In this document: one piece after another, positions 45,837 to 57,344 of the stretch | Layout: each line of letters starts with the position of its first letter | How positions within the stretch are numbered: position 1 is the stretch's first letter | Assembly: GCF_015706575.1 (NCBI RefSeq) | Contig: NW_024037064.1 | Coordinates: forward strand, 8,161,606 to 8,225,605 | Origin: Patiria miniata | Lineage: Eukaryota; Echinodermata; Asteroidea; Valvatida; Asterinidae | Length of the DNA stretch: 64,000 nt | Reading direction: 5' to 3' | Notes under the pieces: model-generated | Database searches by the model: none | Told to the model about the DNA's origin: nothing | What the model saw: only the letters and a program-made list of their open reading frames with translations | Made by a program: the position numbers and the translations under genes

Positions 45837-46972
45837 CTGTGGAATAAAAAAGCCACATTCAAAAATTTAGTTGTTGTTACTGTCACACACAGTATTGGTT
45901 TAAAAGTCGAACAGTTGACCAGCGGTTTCAAAAAAAGGATATTATCTAACAACAGTAGATTTATCTAAATATGAGAGTCTTGCCATAATGATTGGGTAAG
46001 AAGATTTGTCGTTTGATGGTTCACCAGAAAACAAAAGCGTGCATGCTGCTTTGTAACGGCAGTTTGATTTTCGGAGGTCAAAACTTGAATCAGGAAGATT
46101 TTTAAACAGAAATGTCTCAAAAAGAGCAATGATTTTTTTTATGTACATGTACTCCAAGCGCATTTATTATGGCGATATCCAAGAATAGCCACAAAATTAC
46201 CAAAATTATTTTTAGTCCTTATTTTTTTATTCCAAAAGTAGCTGAGGGCCTAATATTGACGGCTGCCATTTTTTGACATAACTATGGGATTGATAATCAT
46301 GGGACTGATCATGATTTAAACTATTGTCAGCGAAATCTGGCTCACAAAATATTTATGTTTTGGCAATGATAAAAAGTGTCATTAGGTTTTAGCATTCTTA
46401 AAGTGCCTTATTTTATAACTAACATAAAACAAACGAAACATGAGAATGGAAACAGGTACGAAACCAAATTATTATTAAACATATTTTGAAAAACAAATGT
46501 ATTTTCGAAGCTAGAACGTGTCTTTTTAATGATCTAACGTGTGTTTTGATAACGGAATGTACTTTCTCAAGAGAAATTATGCATTCAAACGTGTACTATA
46601 TTTACAAATCAAATGCACTAAAAACAAAACGTATTTCGAAACATCCAACGTGCGTTTTACTACTTGAATGCTTTTCAAAAATGGTTTAATATTTCGAATG
46701 CAATTTACAAAACGGAATATCTCATGAATCTAATGCTTTGTTGGCACCCGCTGGTTTCGATCAAAACACATGCATTCGACATCAGAAATTGAATTCGATC
46801 TATGTTTCACAAAAAAATGACAATTATGTTTGCCCGGCACGCACGAGAAGCTCTTACTGCTGAAGAAATCGAAACCTATAAGGATCATTCATTGGGTAGC
46901 CCTTTCCTGCTTTGGTAACTGTTACAAATCTTTGTAAAACTTTTGAAAGTGCTGTATTATGGAAATCTTCTC

Positions 46973-47072
46973 CTGGTTTGAATGACTGGAAGAACTAATC
47001 CTTTGACGGGTTTCTTCTCTAAGCCCGAGCTAGGCTTTAGCTCCACTGGCGTTTTGAATTTTTCGTCCATTT
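46973..47072 (-). pseudogene. Linker exon before propeller, copy B, broken
   Basis: It is homologous to 33832-33930 and begins EMDEKFKTPVELKPSSGLEK after an intact acceptor. One extra base near its 3' end shifts the frame (LVLPVIQTR instead of LVLQSSKPG), and the donor GT is changed to GA (46972-46971). It should be skipped or dead. Because the linker exons are all phase 1-1, its loss need not break the gene: 47904-48002 could splice directly to 45836. Confidence 0.7.
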
Positions 47073-47393
47073 CTGTTTCACAATTGAAAACGGAATATCT
47101 CATGAATCTAAAGCTTTTTTTGACATGCGCTGGTTTCGATCTAAACACATGCATTCGACATCTGAATTTGCATTCAATGTTTCCTTAAAAACAAAAACTC
47201 ACAACACCACTTGTATTTTGCGTGTAAAATAACAAGGTGCCTAAAATGATATTTTTAGGCAAAATGCCGGTATTGTGGTAAAGACACGCGTAACCGTATT
47301 CTATCTCATTGATACAACAAAATTCAAATGAAAGATATTGTTAACCCATTTTATTTGCTTTGTCATTGTACTTTTGTTTATTTGTTGGCCGAA

Positions 47394-47416
47394 TAAATAA
47401 TAATAATAATAATAAT
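47394..47416. repeat. (TAA)n microsatellite
   Basis: About seven units, preceded by TTTATTTGTTGGCCGAATAAA, which resembles a LINE 3' tail. Confidence 0.75.
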
Positions 47417-47903
47417 ACCACAATTTGGGTTATAGTACTTGTATTTTTGAGGCTTTTAATGAAATGTCCATTTCCAGTCGTATATCCACATTCTCATGGA
47501 ATTGCCGATAAGGCCCAAACAATCCCTCTGACTACTTTGCAGAAGTGGTCAGAATCACTTGGGGTCTGGTTTTTGGTAATCAGACTAGTCTACCATACAC
47601 ACGCATACATCATTTTACACGGTGATGGGGAATGCAGTGAGTGACTAAATAAAACAAACCAAAACCCAATTGTCGGGACTATTGTTTTAGTGAAGTTTCT
47701 TGTGTAGCATTTTCGGGTTTGTGAAGTGGTGTGGAGATAGAAAAGTGACAATTACGCTTGCCTTAAGGGTATGCACGGGAAAGTGGTCAGAATCAGATTG
47801 AAAACCTGAAAGGATTATTCATTGGGGAGCCATTTCCTTCTTTGGTAACTGTTTATAATTCTGTGTAAAAAATGTTTAAGTGCTATATTCTGGAAATTCT
47901 CAC

Positions 47904-48002
47904 CTGACATGGATGACTCAAAAACAAATCCTTGGTCGAGTTTCTTCTCTTTGCCCGAGCTAGGCTCCAGCTCTACTGGCGTTTTGAATTCTTCGTCCAT
48001 TT
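47904..48002 (-). CDS. Linker exon, upstream-most copy
   Basis: The 33-codon exon, phase 1-1, lies between acceptor GTGAAACAG and donor GTGAGAA. It encodes EMDEEFKTPVELEPSSGKEK then KLDQGFVFESSMS. It is intact, unlike 46973-47072, and is the most 5' coding piece of this gene family visible. Further 5' exons must lie beyond the window or be unrecognised. No domain is known. Confidence 0.6.
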
Positions 48003-48162
48003 CTGTTTCACAATTGAATCTACCAATAGAAAAAAATGTTGTGGACACATTTATTGACATCTGCTGTAAACTCTGAAGATCTACAGTGTTATCAAAAAAT
48101 TGCAAACAAAATATAACGGCATGCGACTGACGTAGAATGTGTAACCAACATAGATAATATAT

Positions 48163-48602
48163 GTATGGTTTGAACGATACGTCTTTCCACTTTAAAATGA
48201 GATATCAAACATCCAGATCTTAATTTTTTGACAGAGATATGATTAATTTTCCGAGAGAGGTCAAATTCACCATGGGATTATCAAGTTTTAAATTTAGGCA
48301 CAAATGTAGGGACAAATGTAGCCTACTGCCTGTGTGGATATTTGACTGACCTACAAAAAAAGTTTTCAGCGAGTACCTGCTATATCACCTCATGCTAAAA
48401 AGTTAAGCATGTAAATAGCATGTAAACATGTTTACAAACTGATAGCAAGAAAGTATTTAGAATTGTGTTTACTCGCTCAACACATTTTTGTCGGCCCGGC
48501 AATTATCCACACAGAAGCATTACCCATATGTTAAAAATGATGGGACTTCGACGTTTGATGTTTGATGTTTAAAGTGGGAAGACATATCTTTTACACCATA
48601 CC
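48163..48602. mobile_element. Degenerate MITE with about 50-bp inverted ends
   Basis: The left end GTATGG...TACGTCTTTCCACTTTAAA and the right end, reverse-complemented (GTATGG...TATGTCTTCCCACTTTAAA), match with several differences; both then contain ATCAAACATC. Target duplication unclear. Confidence 0.55.
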
Positions 48603-48877
48603 TTTATTATGGCGTATTATTGCCCAATGCTATGAAAGGCATAAAGGCAAATGCATGGTTGGGGGAACTGTAAAATCATTCATGTAAAGCCCGCCACACA
48701 CCCTTCCCAGTGATCAACAGTGATCACCAGTCGATCACATGACCAAATTCTGATGACCAGTCACATGACAAAATGGCAGCCGTCAATCTTAAATCATGTG
48801 AGATCATTCCTTTGTTAATCTGATTGGAGGTTAACATAAATATCGCGAGTCACATACGTTGTATACAATGCCGAGAT

Positions 48878-49013
48878 TCAAGTCGGTAATTGGAATACGG
48901 ACATGGATGCGTATCGGGCTGAGGACTCCTGCACAAGCCGTCCGCATTTTGCCAGTGACGCTGTACCAGCGGGCGGCCGCGCCCGAACTAAAACCAGCAA
49001 ATTACCGACTTGA
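48878..49013. repeat. 14-bp perfect inverted repeat around a GC-rich core
   Basis: TCAAGTCGGTAATT at 48878-48891 and its exact reverse complement at 49000-49013. The core contains GCGGGCGGCCGCGCCCG. Possibly a very short foldback element. Confidence 0.5.
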
Positions 49014-49485
49014 CTTCAAGTTTACGCCTGAAGGCGTAATAATGGTTGATACGAATTAATTTTTTTTCGTGGTTGTTTTCTGATGACATGTGCAACTTTG
49101 GAGGGTGCGCTTCGAATTCGATCATAGAGCTGATTTCGATATGTTCATTCATTTTAAATTTTTATTTGTAAACGGCACTTTCGACGGTACAGCCGGCCGT
49201 TCGCGGGTTAGAGACCACTTGCACTTGGAAATTCCCCGGATCCCACTTTTTTTAAGCAAAGTGAGAAACCAAAAAAATGCGGCTTTTTAGGTATTTTGTC
49301 GAAGTTTCCAACAACAAAAATGTATCAACTGAGCATCACAGGTACTGTACATGAGAATTAGAAACGGATAATGAGAGAAAAAAATATGGCACGCAAAAAA
49401 AAGCTTAATGCTCCGATTTAATTTAAGCTAGGTTAACGTTAATTGGTGCATTATGTACGTGCTTGTGGCACCTTAAAATAAAGGC

Positions 49486-50050
49486 AGTGGATATTTTGCC
49501 GGAGACGGCAAACCTTTAGTAAACGTTAGTTTGCCGGCTATGCACTGAACATGCGCAGTTACTGTTTTTTTTTTGTACTTGAAAATTTTCCGGTGACATA
49601 TTTTAGTCTGGCTCCATGCCAATATTATCGTTGTAACCTCGTATTTACAAGATGGGATTCAGACCATTTTATAATTTCGGACTTTATTTCCCTTTTAAAA
49701 AAAATCCTCCAGAGCCACAAATCTGAAAAAGAAAATGTAATACTCTGCAATAAAATGTTTGAGACATTTTAAAATAATAAAAAAAGAATATTCTTATTTA
49801 TTTGGGGATGGGAAAAAAAAACCTTAATAATGTGGCGGTGATCGGATTCGAACTCGAGTCATCCCGCTCACTAGAGCTTTTGCTTAACCACTACACCAAA
49901 CGTGCTGCACAACTATTTGTGGGAATTAAATACATCTTAAAATTCAGCCCTATCTTAAAGAGTATAGCGCCCTCTATTGATATGGATTGCCGCCGGCAAA
50001 CCTTTAGTAAACGTTAGTTTGCCGTCATTACCTCCGGCAAAATATCCACT
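49486..50050. mobile_element. DNA element with 19-bp perfect TIRs and an internal tRNA-like sequence
   Basis: AGTGGATATTTTGCCGGAG at 49486-49504 is exactly inverted at 50032-50050. Just inside each end lies a copy of GGCAAACCTTTAGTAAACGT followed by TAGTTTGCC, itself nearly palindromic and in the same (direct) orientation at both ends. No transposase. A target duplication is not evident. Confidence 0.75.
49836..49910 (-). pseudogene. tRNA-like sequence (SINE head or dead tRNA)
   Basis: On the minus strand TTTGGTGTAGTGGTTAAGC matches the RNA polymerase III A box and D arm, and GAGTTCGAATCCG the B box and T arm. The anticodon region (CTAGTGA) suggests AGT, but the anticodon and acceptor stems pair poorly. 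A tRNA-derived SINE fragment is more likely than a working tRNA. Confidence 0.5.
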
Positions 50051-50884
50051 ATCTAAAAAAAAAAGAGATTTTCAAACTGAATTTATGTTTCCTAGAATTA
50101 CATTAGTTATGCGCTTTTCCAATGAGACATCGAACAAATCGGCCCAAGAAAAGTTATCAATTAATTTTTACTTTCGAATTAAGAGCGGGACGCTCAGTGT
50201 TAATTCCTTCTGAATAGTGTGCGCAATTTCTGAAACGGAGCGCGCAGTTACCAAAAAAATGACATTGTATATTAGGGCCTAGCTGCAAACCAAACAAGCA
50301 CATTTATTTGTTGCAGGACTTGTCTAATTTTGTGCTAAAAAAGAAAATCGAAAAATTTAAGAAAAAAAAATACATACGTAGCAGGCCCCAATATACCAAC
50401 TTGTATGTCTGAGCTTTGCGCGGTCCGCGCTCATTAAAATAAAAAATAACTCTTTTAATTACAATTGCGTAATCATCCTGGCTTGCGCTCATGAAAACCG
50501 CATATCAAATAACGTACACTTTACAGTCTTCACTAATACTTACCGAAGTTTCCCTTATATTATTATTTTTTTTTATTTTATAAGTTTTTTTCTGTTCTTT
50601 TCATTTCCTTTTAGTTGCTTTGTGCATGCACTTGACAAAACTCAACCGATCTTGCGCTCTAGTCTGGTTCCCTGACCAAAAGATTCTGACTATTCCTGAT
50701 AAATCTTAGGTCAGGCAGCCTCCGTGTCTACAAATAAACATGTTGACATTGATGGCCCTTTTTCAAAGCTCGGCTTCGTTTGCGATTTCGTTTTGTCACT
50801 TTTAGCTTTTAATGTTCGATCTGAACAAATTTGTAAGTAAATCACTTGTTTCGTAATATCATTCATGTCGTACATGTCGTATGC

Positions 50885-51325
50885 GAGCCAACTCGTACAC
50901 CAGCCAACTTGTATGCCGGCCAAAATTAGACAATTTAAAGAAATTGAACAATACATCGTTCCCAGTATATAGTCAAGAATCTTCGACTGCATACAATTTT
51001 GTATACGAGTTTTATTCTGTGTACGAGTTGGACCGCGTACGAATGTGTCCACGTACGAGTTGTGGAAAGAATGTTGCAACCTGACGCTGTTTTTTTTCTT
51101 CATATATCACCCCAATGAAGGTCAGTCATTGCAAAAATGATGATAAGACATGAATCTGGGACTGAAAAAAAAATCCAATTTTGTTAGTAAATACTTAAAA
51201 AATTGTCTAGACTCTCCATAGACTTTGTATACAACCACTGAAGTAGCGTCAGAATGCAACATTCTTTCTCGAGTTGTCCTGTGTACGAGTTGGTCGCGTA
51301 CGAGTTGGTTCGCCTACGAGTTGAC
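50885..51325. repeat. Repeated motif GTACGAGTTG
   Basis: Five exact copies (one inverted at about 50888, the others near 51020, 51052, 51282 and 51296) and two close variants (50903 inverted, 51313). They may be subterminal repeats of an unrecognised element. Confidence 0.5.
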
Positions 51326-51499
51326 CTGTTTTCGGCCTATGTACACGCATACATTCATGCGTGCATACTCGCCGTGGCCGAGCTGTGGGGTATGGGGTAT
51401 GCATCCTGTACTGTTGTAGCTTATCTTGCAAAGTGTCCAAGAACTGCTAGGGGACGGTATGACAATCACAAAGAGCTTGAGGAAAATGTTATTTTCAAA

Positions 51500-52880
51500 G
51501 ACCAAAAATAGCTTTTGTCACAGACGTCATGGTTTCTCCAACTTATAGCTATATGCTGTGATATGCTGCACAGTTCGGGAAGGGAATAAATAAAATTAAA
51601 ATTAAACAGGTCGTGTTTTGATGGGCTTCCGTAGTTGTTTACGTTTAGAAAATGAGGGATTCCACTGATGTTGCGAAGTTATAAGGAAGGGTGCGGTGAG
51701 GATGCAGGATTTCCCAAAGGGGTGTTTTTTTTTGTTGGGCTCTTGAAATGCAAGATCTTTTTAAACAGTGATTGGAGGGCAGGTGTAAATGCAGCGATGA
51801 ACACTTTTCTCTCTCTCTGTTAAATGTCTTTATGTTCACAGTTTTTTGTTTATTGAGGTATATATTCTTTAAATAATCCTATGGAATTCAATGAGATAGC
51901 TGTGCTGGTATAATTATATATCCAAATAAGTTTCCGTTATGGCCTAAACCGGCCTTTATCTGCATGTGTAATATTTGCCGATGTTCGTACAATTCACGTA
52001 ACCTTAATATTAATGCCCTCACTTCCAGAGAAACCAATTTAAATATTTTTTTATGTAGGCCTATTTTAACTTACCGCTGGAGATGTAGGCCTAATCCAAC
52101 GGGAAAAGGGCATAACAAATTTTCAAACTCAAAAATGGCGCTTCTGATAACCATAAAGAGATCGGGAAAACATGCCAACAATAACACTTACGTCAAGACA
52201 GCTGTTGTTCAGTAATTATGATGTAAATACTTTTGTGAAATTACACAGACTTTATTGCTCATCGATTATTGATTAATTGCTTTAAAATAGTTGAACCGTA
52301 TTTAATCCGAGAGATTGTTTCACTATTCTCTGCGTTTCTCACGGACGAACTCACCACAATAGATCACGAACTTGGCACACATAAATGGAGAGTATTTGCA
52401 GGGGTGATATTTCAAATTGTTCGATCACAAACAACGATTATGTACTTTACAGGGTCAGTGTGTTGAACAATGCTTTCAAAAGGCTTGAAGGCTTTATGGT
52501 TTACTTGATGCTTTTGTGTGCTTTTCTAATGATGACTTGTCAGTAGAATATTGAGATATTTTCATTTTGGATGGGACTTACAGAACTGTTTTTCACAATA
52601 TTCATTCAAAACAAAAAGGACAAAAATGAAGCTCACCAACCGGCCTGCCGGCCAGCCGTCGACATTTACCAGTCCAACAACCCTTATGTACTGCATAGTC
52701 TAGTGGTATTAGTCTCTATTTCTACACATTTTCCCGTAGTCAGTCACCAGGCTAATGACAAAGACCAAAGAGGTCAATCTTGTCTAACAGCATAATACGG
52801 TTTTCAAGCCCCAAAAAGATCATTTTTCACAGTCACGTTGGTCGTTAACACACAGATTATATCGCCCACTAAGTTCACTC
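51500..52880. other. No gene seen
   Basis: Chance frames only; no repeat family recognised. Confidence 0.4.
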
Positions 52881-52914
52881 TTATTAAGCCAAATATTGTC
52901 CCATTGATTCATAC

Positions 52915-53470
52915 AAAACATATGGGAGGTCTTCCTAAAAAGTCGAAGTATAAACGAAAGAGGGACAATAGGAGGTCCCTAATTGCAGGCAAATACACAC
53001 GTGGGTGTGTGTGTGTAACAGTTTATGTACAATGTGCTCTTGAAAATTACTGTAGTCTAATTAAGTTCATCATAAAGAACAATCTAAACTAATGACAGGA
53101 TGAGTAAATGTATCTGACACTGCTAAGTGACTCTTGAACCGTTTCAATATTAACGTGTAAACCCTTATTTTGTTCGTGTCTTCAGTAAAGCGAGCCAGCA
53201 CGGAAGTCCAACCCTAACCAGGAACTACTGTCAAAAACATAACAAGGAAAGACAGACATGCACTCTGTAAATTTGTGAAGTGTACTTGGGGGCAGTTTCT
53301 ATGAAAAGATACAGACCCTATGGTTTTGTCACTTATTCAAGAGTCATATTCCGTAACAATTTGCAAAACAAAGCACTTCAGCAGAGTAAATAAAAACGCG
53401 TCTTTTAACCCCAACCCCCCCCCCCTTCCGAAAAAAGATCTTTCAGGAAATTTGTCAAATAATACTTTTG
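52915..53470. repeat. Direct duplication, copy 1
   Basis: It matches 55436-55970 in the same orientation, from GGGAGGTCTTCCTAAAAAGT to AAGATCTTTCAG, with scattered substitutions and short gaps, and a C run near the end of both. Confidence 0.85.
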
Positions 53471-53900
53471 GCCGGGATGTAAATGTGCATTGTTTAGGAA
53501 GTTGAAACAATAGAGAAATTTAAGGTGAAAGAGACAGAATACCACACATTCTATGTAGAAATTTGCAGATGAAGTTTACTGTTTTCCACGTGAGAATATT
53601 GATTCTAAAGAAACTGAGAACTGGAGATAATTCTAAAAGCTTTTCATATGGTTATCGATCATTCTTCTGTCCACAACACTTATAGGCTATTGTAGGTTTA
53701 AAGCAATATCTGTTGGGTAATGGAGAATAATCACTGCACATGCAAATATTTTTGTATTTAGTATTCATGCTTTTTTAATTAAGTTTCATGCTATTTAGTT
53801 TATTGACATAGGTAAACACAAAGGTCCCTAAAAAGTATTCTCTTTATCTCACAGCTCCTTACCTGGTAACAAGTTGTGTTCGTGTTTTATTTTATTTTTG

Positions 53901-54505
53901 AAGGCATGGCCTCGTTGCCCCCGCCCCTCCCCCGCCTTGGATCCGCCCTTTGGCCTTCGTCCACGGCAGTAACCTTTTTGGGTCCGCCCTTGAATTTGAC
54001 TAGCTATTCTATTCTAGTTATTATTATTTTATTCTATTTTATTTTAGTTATTTGGTTTTATTCGCGTGAGGAAGAGCACTATGAAAGCCATTTGTCCATG
54101 AGAGGGGCACAAAATTAACATTGCGAGTGGGGCAACAACACAATTGTGCTTTTGATGGGAAGTTTCCATCTTCAGATGTTTTGATGGCAAATTTTTCATC
54201 TCGACAGGGGCACAACTTTATTATTGCGATAGTGGTATTTGCGCTTTTAAGGGGTAGTTTTCCATCTCGAGAAGGTGCACAATCCTGGCAATGCGACAGG
54301 GGCACTTGTGTTTTTGAGGGGTCGATTTCCATTACAAGAGAGGAGACAATTTTATTAGTAGTGCAATCATATGCTTTCATCATACTTGTGCGTTTGAGGG
54401 GCACTTTTGTTTTCATCTCGTGAGGGCACATTTATACCCGCCAGCGGGGCACTTTTGTTGGCTTGTGAAAATCGGGGGAAGCCCCCCCCCCCCGGTTCCG
54501 CCTCA
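53901..54505. repeat. Degenerate tandem repeat with GGGGCAC units and C-rich ends
   Basis: Segments like CATCTCGAGAGGGGCACAA and TTTTGAGGGG recur at irregular spacing of about 50-60 bp from 54070 to 54440. C-rich blocks flank the array (53915-53935 and 54481-54493). Confidence 0.5.
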
Positions 54506-54703
54506 TCTCTGAAACAAATTGTAACAGCAAAATACCAAACTTAATGTAAAATCTTCCCGAAGAAGTGCTGATTGTGAGGCCCATCGTCTACTTTTTGTGA
54601 TGATTGGTGTTAACCCCCACCACCCTTTGGTTTTGTCTATGGTCTTTGTTTTTCTGTTGTGCGTGTGCAAACACTGCCTTTTGGGGTACCGGAACAGTTG
54701 GAG

Positions 54704-54759
54704 GTACCCCACAAGGAATGCCGATCGACTTGTGGGGTACAGTTTTGGTACCCCACAAG
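54704..54759. repeat. 12-bp inverted repeat GTACCCCACAAG plus a third direct copy
   Basis: GTACCCCACAAG at 54704-54715, its exact inverse at 54729-54740, and a third direct copy at 54748-54759. Confidence 0.65.
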
Positions 54760-54764
54760 TTTTT

Positions 54765-55240
54765 TACGAAATAGATATATAGATTTTACTCAAAAACTAG
54801 GAATTTCCAAGGTGGGTTGATCCGTCGCAAATGGAAGAATTTTAGAAAAGGGATATTAAGTGCGAATTTCAGCCCAGGAAATTTACTTTGGATAAAATAA
54901 GAGCAAAATTTTGACATAAGTGTGCGACGTTGCAAAATTTTAGTACACAAGAACAAAGGAAGTACCCCACTTCTATGCCTATGTAAGCGTGACTACAAAT
55001 TCGTATCCTTGTGGAGACACACACACAATAGGGAACAAAACATTGTTAAGGTCTCCACAGGGCAATTTCTATAGATGAATAGGTCTCCACAATGTTTTCA
55101 CGAAATAGATATATGAGTTTTACTCAAAAACTAGGAATTTCCAAGGTGGGTTGATTTGTCGCAAATGGAAGAGTTTTAGAAAAGGGATATTAAGTCTAAA
55201 TTTCAGCCAAGGAAACTAACTCTGGTTGAAATAAGAGCAT
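54765..55240. repeat. Tandem duplication with period of about 320 bp
   Basis: 54769-54900 recurs at about 55094-55240 (GAAATAGATATAT, CTCAAAAACTAGGAATTTCC, AAGGTGGGTTGAT, AAAAGGGATATTAAG), about 90 percent alike by eye. Confidence 0.75.
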
Positions 55241-55435
55241 TTTGAAACTTCACTTTCAAAATTGAACACTTTACTACACGAGAACAAAGGAATGTCTCCA
55301 CAAGGATACAAATTTGAGAGTGTGTGTGTGTGGGGGTGTGGGTGAGTTTGTTTCTGCATTCAATAGGGGATGTTGAACAATTCAGGACAATAGGGTCCCA
55401 AGTTCCCACGAGGTTCCCAATTTGGATTTGTGTAC

Positions 55436-55970
55436 AAAACATTTGGGAGGTCTTCCTAAAAAGTTGAAGTACAAACGAAAGAGGGACAATAGGAGGTCCC
55501 CAATTGCAGGCAAATACACGTGGGTGTGGGTGTAACTGTTTATGTACAATGTGCTCTTAAAAATTACTGTAGTCTAAGTCATCATAAAGAACAATCTAAA
55601 CTAATGACAGGATGAGTAACTCCCACTACTAAGTGACTCTTGAACCGTTTCAATATTAACGTGTAAACCCTTATTTTGTTCGTGTCTTCAGTTAATCGAG
55701 TCAGCACGGAAGTCCATCCCCAACCAGGAACTACTGTCAAAAACATAACAAGGAAAGACAGACATGCACTCTGTAAATTTGTGAAGTCTACTTGGGGGCA
55801 GTTTCTATGAAAGGATACAGACCCTATGTGTTCGTCACTTATTCAAGAGTCATTTTCCGTAACAATTTGCGAAACAAAGCATATCAGCAGAGTAAATAAA
55901 AACGCGTCTTTCAACCCCCAGCCCCCCCCCCCCCTCCAAAAAAGATCTTTCAGAAAATTTGTCAAATAAT
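55436..55970. repeat. Direct duplication, copy 2
   Basis: Counterpart of 52915-53470, offset by about 2.5 kb. Confidence 0.85.
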
Positions 55971-56039
55971 ACAACATTTCGGTATTCGCAATACATCAAG
56001 GAATTAAATTAAGTCATCAACTTATCTATTGTTAGGTTC

Positions 56040-56610
56040 TCTTTTTTAAGAACAAATTTGTCAAAAACGCTTAAGGACCGAAAAGTATGAGCTAACTTTA
56101 TTTTCAGTATTTCTATGGAGTCTTGAATGTCTCAGTACTAATTCAGAAATTGTCAACTTGGGTGATCATGACACACATCTCGCTGTGATGATAGAAATAA
56201 CCATGAAGTGGTTTTTTTGTGACTTTACAATGTTTACTCGGCACACCAGCGGTTTACTTAATACGAAACTTGGACCCTGAATTTCTAGAAGCCTAGTCAA
56301 TTTCGATATTTAACACACATTTTCATGTCAAAGGTAAATATCTCGTGTACAGGTCCTTATTGGCTTTTGCGTTAATACTTCGAATACTACATCTTATCTG
56401 GGCTTTGGGGCGGCTGTATTAATTGCTGTGATCTCTAACAATGTCAGAACTGTAGGATTTCTCCATGCTACGAGCTGCATGACTCAAAACGTGGCGCTGC
56501 CCCTTACGTGGTGTTTTTTGCCTATAGTGCAAAGAGGACAAGTTTTAACTCAAAATATGTCAAATTTAGCAGAATTTCAGAAAGCTCTTAATATTCCTGT
56601 TCATCAACCT
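56040..56610. repeat. Dispersed long repeat, partial copy
   Basis: It shares with 59510-60160 and 63040-63670 the words CTATGGAGTCTT, GAAGTGGTTT, TGTTTA(C/T)TCGGC, AGGATTTCTCCATGCT and CC(C/A)CTTA(C/A)GTGGTGTTTTT. The most diverged of the three. Confidence 0.75.
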
Positions 56611-56613
56611 TAA

Positions 56614-56953
56614 GGCCAAAAAAAAAGTCTCCGGTTTCTGGTATGCGCGCGCATCGCCGTAGCCATGCGCGTCGGCAAAATGAAAAAGGTTTTTTTTTCA
56701 ATGAAAGATGATGTCTCAAATCCGCTAAACTCACTGGTTTGACTGGAATTCTGCTGCTGCTGCACAATTTTAACGTGTTTTTAGATGGGGTTAGGATCAG
56801 GAATATATTTGCACTCAGTTTAGTCGGGCACCATTTGCAGTCATCAGACGATATTTGAAGCAAAAAAAGTCAGGTAAAAAAAAATAAAAATCCGCGTCGC
56901 CGCACCACTTTTTGGCCAAGCTCAATACCAAAAAGCGGAGACTTTTTTTGGCC
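56614..56953. mobile_element. PIF/Harbinger-type MITE, TSD TAA
   Basis: The ends read GGCCAAAAAAAAAGTCTCCG (left) and, inverted, GGCCAAAAAAAGTCTCCGCT, flanked by TAA at 56611-56613 and 56954-56956. Same family as 44941-45303 and 23100-23400. Confidence 0.9.
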
Positions 56954-57344
56954 TAAGGTATACCTACTAAAAAGTTTAATGGTAACTTTTACCTGAGCGC
57001 GATTTTGAAGTCCATTTGAGAAGTGAGCATACCTGAGCCCTTTTAACATTCACCCCAAATTAAGAAACAGATTTCTGGCAACGCCCACGGGGGTTAGAGA
57101 CGCGTAGGCCTATATCTGCCGGTGACATCAAAATTGTACTTGCACTGGCGTGGCCGACATTCAATCTGTCCGTAGGAATGCACCAACTATCAGCAAACTG
57201 CGGGCTGTTCGATGTTTTTTTTATAGGTAATAGTAAGCGTAAACACACTTGTAATTTGCCTCGTTAGCGCCTGTGGCCATCGTGCGTCTACCATTTACAA
57301 AACCAGACGGATTGCAATATCGCAGTCTTCCCAAGACGGCTTAA

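Larger units (their letters stand above)
41515..47290. repeat. Segmental duplication, copy B
   Basis: Same orientation and order as 28745-34150. It is longer by the MITE at 44941-45303 and a piece of about 60 bp near 46200-46260. The copies are separated by the minisatellite and the plus-strand LINE. Confidence 0.9.

Noticed and set aside
48859..49059. Small plus-strand protein of 66 codons
   Set aside because: It spans a short inverted-repeat element and shows no family resemblance.
49836..49910. Functional tRNA gene
   Set aside because: The acceptor and anticodon stems do not pair adequately and it lies inside a TIR element.
52838..53092. Plus-strand frame starting in the 52915-53470 duplication
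   Set aside because: The matching copy at 55436 does not keep the frame open, so there is no sign of coding constraint.
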